A DNA stretch of 64,000 nucleotides, taken from positions 1,922,001-1,986,000 of the forward strand of contig JAHQIY010000003.1 in assembly GCA_019054805.1 (NCBI GenBank). Direction: 5' to 3'. Shown piece by piece: positions 53,122 to 63,947 of the stretch. Every line of letters starts with the position of its first letter. Positions within the stretch are counted from its first letter, which is position 1. The position numbers and the translations under genes are program-made. Under the pieces are notes generated by a model. It worked only from the letters and a program-made list of their open reading frames with translations. It ran no database searches and was not told the DNA's origin. Source of the DNA: Brachionus manjavacas (taxonomy: Eukaryota > Rotifera > Eurotatoria > Ploima > Brachionidae).

Positions 53122-53887
53122 CCTTAATTCCAGCAGAAAATTCCTTTCCTGAATATCTTCTATAATTGTTTCCTGGGTGTTTAAAAAACAAGGACTTGAG
53201 GTTTCAATTAAAAGTTGGTCAGGAACTACTGTTGAAGATAAATATTCATTACTTATCTTTGAATTTTGTATAAATTAAATGCTTTATTGTAGCAATTATT
53301 ACAAATCAGGTCTTTTTGGATAAAATAACATTAGATATGAATAAATTGTCGATTTTAAAAGATGATAAATCTAAAAATCGATTGCGATGCAAATCTTTAA
53401 ATCTAACTTGATTGAAGTTTAGAAATTTTTTTTTTAAGCTTACGATTTTTTGTATTTTTCAATTTTTTAGTAATTTAAAAAAATTCTAAATCCAATTTTG
53501 TATTTTTAATGCAATCACATGATTATCTTTAAGAATTTTTCAATTTTTTTAGTTTTCATAAAGTTTTATTCTTTTTCTTTAAAAAATTTTAGCTTTTTTA
53601 ACATTTTTTAAAACGAATATATCAGAAAGTGTTTGCTTTTACTTTTTCAAATTTTCAGAAAATCTAAGTTAGACAGTTAAGAAAAATTAAAAAAAATTTA
53701 TTTTGACTATAATCCAGTTTTAAATGGGGGCGAAATTTAAATAGTTTTCTTACACTCTCCTTTATGTGTTTATAACCATTTATAAAAATAAGATTTTCTT
53801 TTTTTCACTTTTCCACATATTTTATGTTTGTATAACTTTTTTAATCTTTTTTTCAGCCTCATCCAGAATTTTAAAAAGTTACATTTA
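53122..53887. other. Gap: A/T-rich, no gene seen
   Basis: No recognised coding sequence. The minus frame at 53770-53958 crosses the left arm of the next MITE and is not a gene. Confidence 0.4.
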
Positions 53888-54193
53888 CAGTACGTTTCAG
53901 AAATAAGTTGACAGTGTTTAGAGCTAAAACATTTATTTTTTCTCTTGCGCTTGCGCAAGCATTTTTAATAAATTATTACAAAAAAAATATTATTAATTAA
54001 ATCCTATAGAACATCCCCTATTGTCATATGATAAAAAAATTGATACAATTAGTGGATACAACATGGTATAGCATGATATCATGATTTATCTTGAAAATGC
54101 TCTAGCACATGCTTTAGAACATGTTTTTTTGTCCTAGCGCAGCTCAGGAGCATGTGCTTAAGCAAGCTGTCAACTTATTTCAGAAACGTACTG
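53888..54193. mobile_element. 306-bp MITE, CAGTACGTTTCAG ends, TA-flanked
   Basis: The left end CAGTACGTTTCAGAAATAAG with TTGACAG faces the right end CTGTCAACTTATTTCAGAAA with CGTACTG. TA lies on both sides (53886-53887, 54194-54195). Subterminal GCGCTTGCGCAAGC and GCATGTGCTTAAGCAAGC form further hairpins. CAGTACG ends and TA duplication resemble the MITE at 8354-8472, although the arms differ after the first bases. Confidence 0.9.
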
Positions 54194-54389
54194 TACCATC
54201 AATATTCACATTTTTACATGTAATGCGTATATTTTTTCTAAATAAAAAACTTAGAAAGAACAGAAGAAAATTTATAAGAAAATTCAAATTTTTAGTGAAT
54301 TAAAAAATAAATTTTTACCGGGACATTTATTATCAATATTATCAATAACAAATAAAATTTAAACAAAGTAATATCAAGATAAATGAAGT

Positions 54390-57300
54390 TTAAATTATGC
54401 TGCTCTGGAGTTTTTTAACAATTTTAATTAAGTCTTTTGTAATAGGATAGAAATTATAGGTTTTTAAGCGAATTCTGTCCTCATTGAAAAAATATTTGAA
54501 TTCTTCGTAAAAATTACTCTTCAAATAGTCTACTATTCTAGAAGTGTTTGATTTTTCAATTAACGTGAAAATTAAGGACAGGTTTTTATAAAATATAATT
54601 GTTTCTTTGGCACTGAGAAGAACGGTGCTTTCTGTATTTACCAATTTTAGTAGAACGCTCATCAACCGATTCAGATAAATTTGCTTTGAAAAAATACTTT
54701 GTTATTTTTAATTTCAAATTTTTGACAAAAATTACCAATGAAGTTGAATTCTCTATATTTTTTACAAAATTTTCTAGGTTTAGTTCAGCACAATTCCATG
54801 AGTTAAGTGACAGGCAGTAGACCAGCTCCCACAACAGAATGCTTGATACCATGGCCAGATTCGAAATTTGATCTTCAAGCTTGACAAAAAAAAATTTTCA
54901 AAATTAAAATTATTCTAATTCATAAAATTGAATGAATATTTTTTATCTATTTTTGTAAAAAAAGTTATTCTAGTTTTTCTGAATTGAAACAATCGAATTG
55001 AAATGAACGTCACGAGACCAATTTTTAGTAAAATATTTTAACAATACTCCAGAAGGGCATGGCTATAAGTCAAAATAGTTAAATATATTTTAAGCTATTT
55101 TTTCGGAGTTAATTAATAAACTTATTATTTATTTGATTAGGTGACTAAAAATTGATTTTTTTGTCTAAATAAATTTAGATATTTAGCTCTTTTGAGACAA
55201 AGTAATTTTAGCTATTATGACACTTGCTATTTTGACCTTCTCCGGTAATATATTAATTGAACCAGACATGATAAATAGCATAGTCCTAAAAAGTTGCGCT
55301 AAAGCTTTTTCATTTCCGATAAGCGTTTTTTTTCGCAAGTTCTTTGTGACTGGAATAGTACCAACCATCTGGAAAAATTATTGAGACTCTGGACCTGATT
55401 ACATATGCCTTATCAAATGGCTACCCCACGGATGTGGTGTACACCGATTTTGCAAAAGCTTTTGACAAGGTTTCTCATACAAAGCTAGTTTTTAAACTTA
55501 AATTTTATGGTTTTAACAAGCGTTTGATAAACTGGATAAGTTCATTTCTAACTGGACGATCACAACAAGTCGTGCTTGGCGAAGCAAAGTCAGAATGGGA
55601 TGAAGTCACAAGTGGAGTTCCTCAACGTTCTGTCCTTGGTACCATTTTATTCATTATATACATAAATGATTTACTTGAGAGTATCCATTACAGCTCGAAA
55701 GCGTACGCTGATGACAACAAGATTATAACCACCATAGATTCTTCTTCTAATTATAAGTTACAACTCGACATTGACAATATATGTAAGTGGTCACGAGACT
55801 GGTCTGCTCAGCTTAATGTCGAGAAATGTAAAATTGTCAATTTTGGTGGTAACAACTCAAAACATGATTACAAAATTGAGTCATTTCCACTTAATAAATC
55901 AGTATGCTAAGGAGAACTCGGAATATATATCAAAAATCCTAAAATGGAACACACAAGTAAACTATGTCACAGCAAGAGCTAATAGGATTCTGGGAATGTT
56001 GAAAATATCGCTTTGATATCCTAATGTAAACAACATTAAACTACTGTACACTTCAATGGTCAGACCTCACTTAGAATTTGCCATAACCTCTTGGTACCCT
56101 TACCTTAAAAAAAGATATCGATATGATAGAAAAAATTCAACGTAGAGCTAGCATTATTAGGCACTCGTTAAAACATAAAGGATCCTATGTTATTAGGTTC
56201 AATTGTTATTATGCCCAGGCTCAGAGGCTCATAACATTACAGGTACTCTGGCTGCTACAGTTGGGCGTTTTTTTGGGGGCTCTGGCCCACGTTCCAGATT
56301 GTTGGTTTCCACGCAGCAAACTTACTACTACTATTACTACTAAATGAAATCTATTAGAATCTATTATCTTAATTTTTTCGTGTACAAGGCTTGCAGGATC
56401 CGATATTGAACTTGATTCTTAATTAAATAAGATTTTAGTCAAGAAATTGATAGGAATTTTTAGAAAAATCTTGATAAGATTCTAAACAGTAGTGATTAAA
56501 TCGAGTATGCATATTCGATCCGATATTTGAATAAGTAGCTATTCGAACGGAAATAATATATGAATATAAAGAAATTTAAATATTTTTTCTTTCTAATTTA
56601 AAAATTTAATCTCTAAAAAATTAGAGTAAAGAAAAATTTTGAATATAAAACCGAATACGATAAATATTTGATTTTGTAATAGAAAAAATTGTAAAACAAA
56701 AAAAGTTAAAGAAAAATTTGAATAAAAACACTTTCAAAAATTCAATTGAGATTGACGCTATTTGGATTCCAATATCTATGTTAGATTTTGAACAGTAAGC
56801 AAAACTCTTCTAAAATTTTATTGACTAATTTGAATGAGATTTCCCTTTACACAATACACAATATACACAATTCTCGACATAAAAAAAATCTCTTTATGCA
56901 AATGACAGCGCAGGAGTACAAAAAACTCAAATTTATTTACTTTTTCCATTTAATTTAAGCAGAATAATATTTTTAGAAAATAGAGAATAAAATAAAATAT
57001 AAAAATGCAATAAATACAATTTTTAAAAAATCTATCTTTAGGTGGTCATTTAATATAGAATAAAAATTGGATTAGTCATCACCCAATAAAAATGTAAAAA
57101 AACAATGAGACAGTTTTATTATATATTTTTTCAAAATTTTTACAGGCTCAATATTTAAAAAAAATTCTATACTGTCTGCCTGTTTAACTCTACATCAAAG
57201 CTTTTTAGACTGATAGTCTGTCTTTAAAAACAAATAATAAACTGTCCACTTATAAAACATTACAAATGATAAAATAGTCATGAAAAACAAAAATTTATTG

Positions 57301-60300
57301 AATTTTAAATAAACATATAAATTATAAATTTTTCAAATATTTTATTCAAATTTTAACAATTTTAACTTTTTAGCTGATTTTAATTTGGTTTAAATTGCTT
57401 TTCAAATTTAAATAAAAGTGGAATTTTAATTTAAAAACGGACAGTTTTCGAATTAAATTTCAAAAGAAAAAATAAATCAAATTTAAATTAAAATTTAGCT
57501 GGTATTCAAAATTTTATTCGACTAAAATGCACATTCAATTATCTGTTCATTTTTTTTTATTCAAGTTTTAATTTGTGGCCAAAAAAAATAATTCGATTTC
57601 ATCTCTACTAAACAGGATCTTTGAAAAATTTTAATAGGGGATATAAAAATTAATCATCCAATTTAGCGGTGTTCTAATAGAGTCAACTCACGAAACACTG
57701 AAGCACAGCTAATCCTTGTGCTCCGTTTAAGTATGACTGATAATCATCACATACAATTACACTTAGAAAAAGTCGAGTGTTAAGTGTGAGTGTAAGTATT
57801 AGATAATACTTTTTTCTTCAGCAAAAAATAAATGTATGGAAAAAGTAAGCTTATTTTACTTATTCTTATTTTGAATATTAATTTTTCTTTAACTCAATTT
57901 TAAAAGATTTGAAAAAAAACAAAGATTTCAAAAAAGGGATTTTAAAAGTAAGAAAAATTTTTGACTTTTTTTAACTTAAGGCCTTAATTAAAAAGAATGA
58001 TTCCTGTAAGTATTGTCGACACTAAATCTTGACGTCTATAATTATGACTTTACTTAAATTAACTAGAATATTTTAGACGAAAAATTAATTAGACTAAATA
58101 TAAACTTGACGAAAAATTTATTTTATTAATTAGTTAATGAAAATAAAATTGAAACATATGGCAAGTTTTTTTTTCTATTTTACTTTTTTGAAATTGTGAA
58201 ATTACGTTGTTTCATCAAAACTCAATGCTTAAGCATGTTAAAATTTGAAATATAATTACGCAATTATTTTTAGAAATGTAAAATAGAAAAAAAAAACATG
58301 CCATATATATACAATTTAAAAATAAATTAGTAAATTAGTAATCTATAATTAAAGCTAAATTTCTTAAAAAATCTATAACTTTAATTTTTAAATAGTCTTT
58401 AATTATTTCACTTATGTTTTTCAAAAGAATTAATTCTTCCATGTTGAAAAAAAATAGGGAAAAAATAATTAAACTAGTCAAGTCACTTCGAATGACGTTC
58501 AAATTTTTTCAAATTAATACACGTCAAATTTTAACACGTCAGAAAATATTAAAGACAAAACTAAATAGTCAAAAGTATGATGCCAAATTAGTTGATGTCG
58601 ATAACATACGAGTTGATTCATGACACAAACAGTTCTATCTAGGATATTTAGGAAAAAATTGGTAATTCTAACAATTAAGTACATTTTCAAAAAAAATTCT
58701 AATTTTTTCATTTCTAAAGATAAAAAGAGCAATAAAAAGCTTTACATAAAAAAAATCGTCAAATTTTTTGAAAAATTTTAAATAAATAGCTTTTTACATA
58801 CTTTTGGACATTTATTTATTGCCAAAGAAAAAGTCACACTTGAAAAATTCAAGTGTTCCAGTGTAAGTGAAAGTGTTACACTTGAAAAAATTTTTTGGTG
58901 TATGTACAAGTCAAAGTATTATCAAATACTTACACTCACACTTAACACTTGACTTTTTCCAATTGTATGAATCATCCTTATTCTTTAAACTTATTGTTTA
59001 TTTTATTCAAGCGTCAAATAAATTCCTTTTTTTAAAGTACCTTTTGCTTTAGTTCAATTGACTCGAAATCTTTTTCACTAAGCTCAGCTGATTCTGGCTC
59101 ACAAATCAATGACTTTATCAACCGGTTTATATTTTTGCATCTAAAGGAAATTTTTAAAGCTAATGGAATTTTTCACATCAGAATATACTTTTCTTCACAT
59201 AAAATTTGGTTTCTTTTTGCGTAGAATTCAGTCTCTTGGAACATCACAGCTAAAGTTTCAATAAAAGCAATACAAGCTCTAAAAAGCGGGAAATAATTTA
59301 AATAATTTTTTTTTTTTATTGATTTACTCAAATTCTTTTATTCTTCGTTTGGCTGAACTTGGGCCCAGTTTCATGCTGGCTACACTATTGGGAAGATAGC
59401 GATCCAGCTGATCTACACTAAAAGAATATAGATCAGAATTCTTAATAAGAAAAATTTAATTCAAAAATAAATTAAAGAAAAAATAAACTACATTCCAGAA
59501 TATTTTTTTTACATATTTAAAGTCATAAGTCAACTGAAGAAGATTGTCATACAAATTGGAAATTTGCTCTAAACTGTCTGCATTCCTGAATATTTGAGCC
59601 TTAAGCGATTTATACTTTTTCTCAATGATACTAAAATAACAAATAAAAAAAAGAAAATTAATTTTTTTACTAAAAAACTTTTTGTCTTTAAAAAAATTGC
59701 TTAAAATTTTAATCTGCTCCTCGAGTGTGTTGTGATAATGCAATGTATTTCTCTGCAAATGAAATATTAAGAAAAAATTTTTAATCAATTTAAATAAGAT
59801 TACAATTTTTGAAAGAAAATGCGCTTGTTTAAGACTCTGATACACTTGACTCCTCGGATTTAAAATATAAATGTCCAAGCTCGCTGGTTTCTTGTCACAG
59901 CTAAAATAAAAAATTTTAATATTTACTGTTAAAAAAAATACTTTACTCTTTAATAAAATCGGATAAAATTTTATCGTTTAAATCTTGAAGATTTTTGCTC
60001 GCTTGATAATTAAGATATAGAATATTTTTTTCATTGCCAAACGAGGAAAAGTCCGGAATTGAATTTCCATCAAGTGACCTAGGTGTCAGAGGCAAATCCA
60101 AAGTAAACAGGTCAAGATCTTTGTCCAGCATGTTTTTAAATCCCTCGGTTCTAGATACCATTTCTGTCAAATTTTTGTATCGCTGCTCGATTTCTTGATC
60201 TGAATCCGATTCCTTAACATTGACTGTTTCGCTAAAGCGAACTGATTTATTAGTTCTGCTAGTCACCTCAGCGTCATTCATTACATAGTTTGTCAATTCT

Positions 60301-60728
60301 CTATAAGTTGAAATCAAAGATATATCCTGGTCGTTGTCTTTTCTTGAGTTGTAGCTTGATCTTGATGTGTTCAGTTCAGTCTCAAGCAATTTGTTATCTA
60401 CTGATTTTGAGTATATCATGGATTTTTTAAGCTCAATCACTTTGCTCTTGATCTTTTCCAGCTCTTTTTTCCGCTTTGGATTCTTGTAGTAGTCAATAAC
60501 AATGTGCAAAGAGTTTTCTCTATCAGTCCCTGTCAAAAATTTTGGAATATCATTTATCTTAAAAAAATGAATGATCAAAATTGAACTAACTTAAAACAAT
60601 CATTCGAATTTTTTTTAAATTAATGGTTAATTTAAAAAAAAAAGTTTTATTTTCCTATTAACATCATGATTGATGTAAAGTTTTTTGAATTGTTGCAATT
60701 TAGGATGCGTAGAATATTTGCTTATCAT
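54390..60728 (-). CDS. Unrecognised 568-aa helical protein, ten exons
   Basis: Minus-strand exons by eye: 60728-60663, 60557-59947, 59900-59804, 59752-59679, 59630-59513, 59440-59328, 59278-59189, 59140-59041, 54879-54736, 54683-54390. They sum to 1707 nt, 568 codons plus stop, with a continuous frame and GT-AG borders; the donors of exons 1 (GTTAAT) and 4 (GTTTTT) are weak. The N terminus opens MISKYSTHPKLQQFKKLYIN. The middle has a basic coiled-coil-like stretch (NPKRKKELEKIKSKVIELKK), then acidic and Ser-rich linker. The rest is mostly helical: PNSVASMKLGPSSAKRRIKE, ETLAVMFQETEFYAKRNQIL and MVSSILLWELVYCLSLNSW. No signal peptide or clear membrane segment. I do not recognise the family. Intron 8 (4.2 kb) holds transposons. 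AATAAA lies about 60 nt past the stop. A LINE tail ends 47 bp before the ATG. Confidence 0.75.
54952..55011 (+). repeat. 60-bp repeat shared with 15384-15441
   Basis: GTTATTCTAGTTTTTCTGAA and the following ATCGAATTGAAATGAAC match 15384-15441 with a few changes. In both places it is near DNA-transposon debris. Its element was not identified. Confidence 0.7.
55375..56350 (+). mobile_element. CR1/L2-like LINE fragment in intron 8 of the minus gene
   Basis: The plus strand reads DVVYTDFAKAFDKVSHTKLV, LINWISSFLTGRSQQVVLGE, SGVPQRSVLGTILFIIYIND and YADDNKIITTI (catalytic ADD intact), then QLNVEKCKIVNFGG and, in other frames, KILKWNTQVNYVTARANRIL and SMVRPHLEFAITSWYP. It starts inside the RT and ends at (TAC)n near 56330. 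Gly-Ser of GVPQGS is Arg-Ser. Frame breaks at 55908 and 56014. It lies antisense inside a host intron. Confidence 0.9.
56351..57744. other. Intron 8 sequence, no gene seen
   Basis: A/T-rich intron of the minus-strand gene, without a recognised coding region. Several Lys/Asn-rich shadow frames only. Confidence 0.4.
57747..58970. mobile_element. ~1.2-kb foldback element with ~60-bp inverted ends
   Basis: The left arm (from ATACAATTACACTTAGAAAA through GTGTTAAGTGTGAGTGTAAG) and right arm (CTTACACTCACACTTAACAC to TTTTTCCAATTGTAT) are complementary over about 60 bp. Short AAGTGT/ACACTT units are repeated inside the right end (58830-58890), as in subterminal repeats bound by transposases. A second nested inverted repeat (58157-58188 with 58276-58305, CATATGGCAAG/CATGCCATAT) lies in the middle. 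No transposase frame is seen; non-autonomous. It is in intron 8 of the minus gene. Confidence 0.85.
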
Positions 60729-60774
60729 CTTTAGGGTGAATTTTCAGCTAAAAAAATCATGGGACAATTAGTTA

Positions 60775-60870
60775 TTTATTTATTTATTTATTTGTAAATC
60801 TGTACCGAGCTAATGCTCCTTCAGATAAAAAAGAATAAAAAAAATTAAAAATAAAGCTAAATAAAATAAA
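60775..60870 (-). repeat. Jockey-like LINE 3' tail abutting a gene start
   Basis: TTATTTATTTATTTGTAAAT, CTGTACCGAGCTAATGCTCC and TTCAGA are the complement of the family 3' tail with its hairpin. It points toward the minus-strand gene, whose ATG (60728) is only 47 bp beyond the tail. No LINE coding sequence follows on the right. Confidence 0.85.
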
Positions 60871-60879
60871 ATAAAATAA

Positions 60880-61800
60880 AGTTCACGAAATTCAAAACTT
60901 TAGTGCTATCTGAATTTCACATTTTTGACTTAAAATTCGTAATCTACGCCCTCAAAAACCCCAAAAAAAAATTTTTTTGAAGGGGGCAAAAAAATAATTT
61001 TTTACACACAGGGTTCCAAAAATAGAAAACCCTTTTAAAAAGTTGTTGTTCTTTAAGACTCAAAATCTCAAAGATAAAACTTAAATATACTAAAAAAGTT
61101 TATATATTCTGAAAGAGACTAAAATTCTCTACATGCTAATGTAATTTAGAAGAAAAAAAAAGGGTGTGGCGGTTTTTGTTGGCTAAAAAAAGTAAAAAAA
61201 TGTGTTTTTTCTTGTTTTTTCTGGTTTAAATCGTATCTCCTCCGAGGGATCAATTATGACCCGATTTTTTTTTTCTCTTAAATCCAGACAAATTTCTGAA
61301 CAATTCTATGGTTTTACTTTTTTATTTTATTGCTTTATTTTTCTAAAAAAATGTCTTCAAATCATGTGATATTTAACAAATTTGTATATTTTGTAAATTC
61401 TATTGATATTTTTTTTCTAAATTTTACTAAAAACCTAAGTATAATTAATTTAAGTAAAAAATGCCTAAAAAATCAAAATATAATCAATCTCGTGTTAGTA
61501 ACCTTGGGGTTTTCGGCCAAAAAAAATATATTGAAGAGGAAGAAGATGAAGATGATCATATGAACGTTTAACCTGATATAAATAATAATTACCATAATTT
61601 TTTTACTTCATCCGAATCTGAAGAATTCTATAGAAGGTCTTTGGTGTTATTTAATCAGCATTTTAGAGCAAGAACAAATCAGACATATACAAGAATGATG
61701 GAGCTTTTAGCCGAAGCAAAAGAAAAGTATTTGGGTTCTGAGTAAAACCATAGAATTGTTCAGAATTTTGTCTGGATTTAAGAGGAAAAAAAAAATCGGG
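60880..61800 (+). mobile_element. Element with short MPK...RVS frame, copy 2
   Basis: The leader (GTTCACGAAATTCAAAACTT, GTGCTATCTGAATTTC, TATATATTCTGAAAGAG) parallels that of copy 1 at 50855. Inverted repeats flank the frame: 61252-61317 (ATGACCCGATTTTTTTTTTC to CAATTCTATGGTTTTA) pairs with 61744-61803. A LINE C-terminal fragment begins immediately to the right. Confidence 0.65.
61461..61745 (+). pseudogene. MPK...RVS protein, one in-frame stop
   Basis: The plus strand reads MPKKSKYNQSRVSNLGVFGQ, KKYIEEEEDEDDHMNV, a TAA, then SSESEEFYRRSLVLFNQHFR and ARTNQTYTRMMELLAEAKEK. Without the stop it would be 94 residues with an acidic middle and a helical end. It corresponds to the frame at 51471-51743. 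The longer overlapping frame 61330-61563 is in a different phase and looks like a shadow. Confidence 0.45.
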
Positions 61801-62815
61801 TCATAATTGATTCAAAACCTCCTCTATATTCTTCTACCAGTCTAACGACCAATTGAACAGAATGACTCAAATCTGTCCTGGCACATCTCTCACTCAACTC
61901 AAAAAGTCGATTTGAGACTGTTAGTAGTTTAAGCTTATTGAAAGCCTCTTGGTGCATAATATTGGAGGGGGTATCATATTTTAGCTTCAAAATAGATCAA
62001 ACTGATAAATTTTGAATAACTTTTAGTTTTTTGATTTTAGTTTCTGAGAATGAATTTGAACAAGGAAAAGCATAATTCAAGATTGATCCTATCAAAGATG
62101 TGCAAAGATTACCTAATGTTTTTGGTTTTTAGATCCTAATTTCTATTTGAGAGATATTTTATTAAGTTAAGCCTTGAATTTCATCGCTCTTTTAATTCTC
62201 TACCAAAGGTAAGCTTCGAGTCCAATGTGATGCCTAAAAATTTATCTTCTTCCTCATTATTTAAATTGTTACCATTAATTTTAAAGTCAAAATTGATTTA
62301 AATTTTAGTTTTTCTATCAAAAATAATGTAACATAACTTTTCAATAGAAATTTTCATTTTCCATTTAAAAAACTATTTTTCAAGATCTTTTAGGTACTTA
62401 TTATCTTTATATCTGAATAATATTCCTTGCCATCTTTAAATAGTCGAGGGATTTGTCTTCTAAGTTTTTTTGATATAAACTTATTTATTTTCCTCCAAAA
62501 AAGTCTACTTGACAGTGGATTTTTTCCTGTTTTATTTATGAACTCGAGCCAGTTTTAGTTCAAAAATTAATTTAGACTGAGACGTAGATTAGATGTAAGC
62601 TGATTAAAAGCTGCCTTAAGAGAAAGACATCTAAATTTTTTGAAGTCTTCTTACTTTTCTTCTTTCTTTAATTAATGCTACAAAATTTTTGGGTAAACTA
62701 GATTTAGAAAACTTTTGAGAGAGGAGCAAGTTAACATTAGTGGATAAAGTCAAATTTCAAATTTGATTTTGATTGCTTTTTACCCCGAGAAGCATCAATA
62801 ACAATTTATTTATTT
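61778..62815 (-). pseudogene. Jockey-like LINE, rearranged ORF2 fragment
   Basis: On the minus strand: C terminus (61990-61778, DTPSNIMHQEAFNKLKLLTV, RLFELSERCARTDLSHSVQL), thumb (62400-62150, KWKMKISIEKLCYIIF and FLGITLDSKLTFG), then directly endonuclease-RT linker (62640-62430, FWRKINKFISKKLRRQ). The RT palm and fingers between thumb and linker are deleted. The 3' tail is also absent: the inverted-repeat element at 60880-61800 replaces it. Confidence 0.8.
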
Positions 62816-63068
62816 ATTTAATGAATTGAATTAACCTCCTTTAAGGAGAAGTAAAAAAAATAAAATTAAAATTTTTTTTGTGTTTTTGTGTTTTTTTTTT
62901 AATAATGAAAAATTATTACTTAAAAATAAAATTTTAAAAATAAAAAAGGAACATTAGTTCGAAAATAGAAAAAGGCATGAAAGTTAGAAAGCAAGATAAT
63001 TTGGACCAAAATTCATGAATTACTATAAAATGTGTCAAAATAACAAAGAGAAAAATTAGCTAGATTAA
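62816..63068. other. Gap: A/T-rich with a TTTATTTATTTA run
   Basis: CAATTTATTTATTTATTTAA and a CTCCTTTAAGGAG palindrome at about 62836 look like the end of another retroelement (minus). Nothing else is recognised. Confidence 0.4.
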
Positions 63069-63640
63069 AACAGTCTGTATTCCCAGAATGTCAATCAGGC
63101 TTCCGGCAGAAGAGAAGTACTCAAGACCACATTTTTAGAATTAACAAAACGATCGTCAATGGATTTAATAAAAAGAAAATGACTAGTGCCGTATTTTTTG
63201 ATCTAGAGAAAGCGTTTGATAAGACACCTCACACGGGAATAGTGAAAAAAATTTAAGCTTTGGCTTTTAAATAAAATTTGAAAAATTGGATAAAGAATTT
63301 TCTAGAAAATCGAGCTTTTCACGTTTTTCAAAATGCCTCATTTTCGAAACTAAAGTCAATTAGGGCCGGTATTCCACAGCAGTTGCCTTTCACCTACAAT
63401 TTTCATTTTATGTTTTAGAGATATAGAAAATAGTCTTCCGCTAGATGTACAAGTTGCACTTTTTTACTTACGATCTTAGTATTTGGTACACAAGCAAATT
63501 TAAAAACGAGATTAAAAAAACTAAAAAGAGCAGTAGACAATAAAGTCTCCTTTTTTTTAAAGTGGGGCTTTAAAATTATCAAATCGAAAACCTGTTCTGT
63601 CTTAAGAAAGTACTCGATAAAAATAAACAGCCATTATTAA
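63069..63640 (+). pseudogene. LINE RT fragment (jockey type), third group
   Basis: The plus strand reads FPECQSGFRQKRSTQDHIFR, INKTIVNGFNKKKMTSAVFF, DLEKAFDKTPHTGIVKK and later IRAGIPQQLPF, QANLKTRLKKLKRAVDNKVS and LKWGFKIIKSKTCSVL. These are the GFR.KRST, DLEKAFD and thumb boxes. The FADD box is destroyed. It is closer to Drosophila-type jockey motifs than the other copies here. Confidence 0.8.
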
Positions 63641-63761
63641 ATTCCATAAAATTTATTTAAATAGCGTCAATTAAAATAGCAAGCTTACCTGAGAAAATTT
63701 TTTAAAAAAAGTAAAAATAATTGTTTTTTATCAAAAAAACAGTCAATTAATTATTAAAAAA

Positions 63762-63947
63762 TTATAGAAAAATTTTCATAAAAAAATCCAAGTCATAATC
63801 ATTCATTATTTCTTTAATGCGTTCATCCAACAAAATATAGGGAGTCTGTCTTTTTATAAACTTTGCCTGTTCTTCATAGTATTTCAATACATCTCCAATT
63901 AACTCTATTGTCAGTTTCAGAATTAATTGTAAAAAAATATCCATCAA
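63762..63947 (-). CDS. Probable last exon of a gene entering from the right
   Basis: The minus strand holds an open frame up to a stop at 63762: LMDIFLQLILKLTIELIGDV, LKYYEEQAKFIKRQTPYILL, DERIKEIMNDYDLDFFMKIF. Its amino-acid use is that of a folded helical protein and not of A/T translation. A stop lies about 35 codons upstream in frame, near the window edge, so the exon start must lie between; no clear acceptor was found. I do not recognise the family. It is on the same strand as the unknown gene at 54.4-60.7 kb but appears to be separate. Confidence 0.45.
   Translation of the reverse strand: MMDIFLQLILKLTIELIGDVLKYYEEQAKFIKRQTPYILLDERIKEIMNDYDLDFFMKIFL

Noticed and set aside
59310..59330. 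Acceptor TTTTAG at 59418 for exon 6 of the unknown gene
   Set aside because: It would read into a stop in the available phase; the upstream TTATTAAG acceptor (exon start 59440) keeps the frame open.
59941..60728. COX7A-like start of the unknown gene
   Set aside because: KLYINHDINDIPKFLTG faintly recalls the COX7A mature start, but the exon continues into a long unrelated protein without the COX7A membrane segment.
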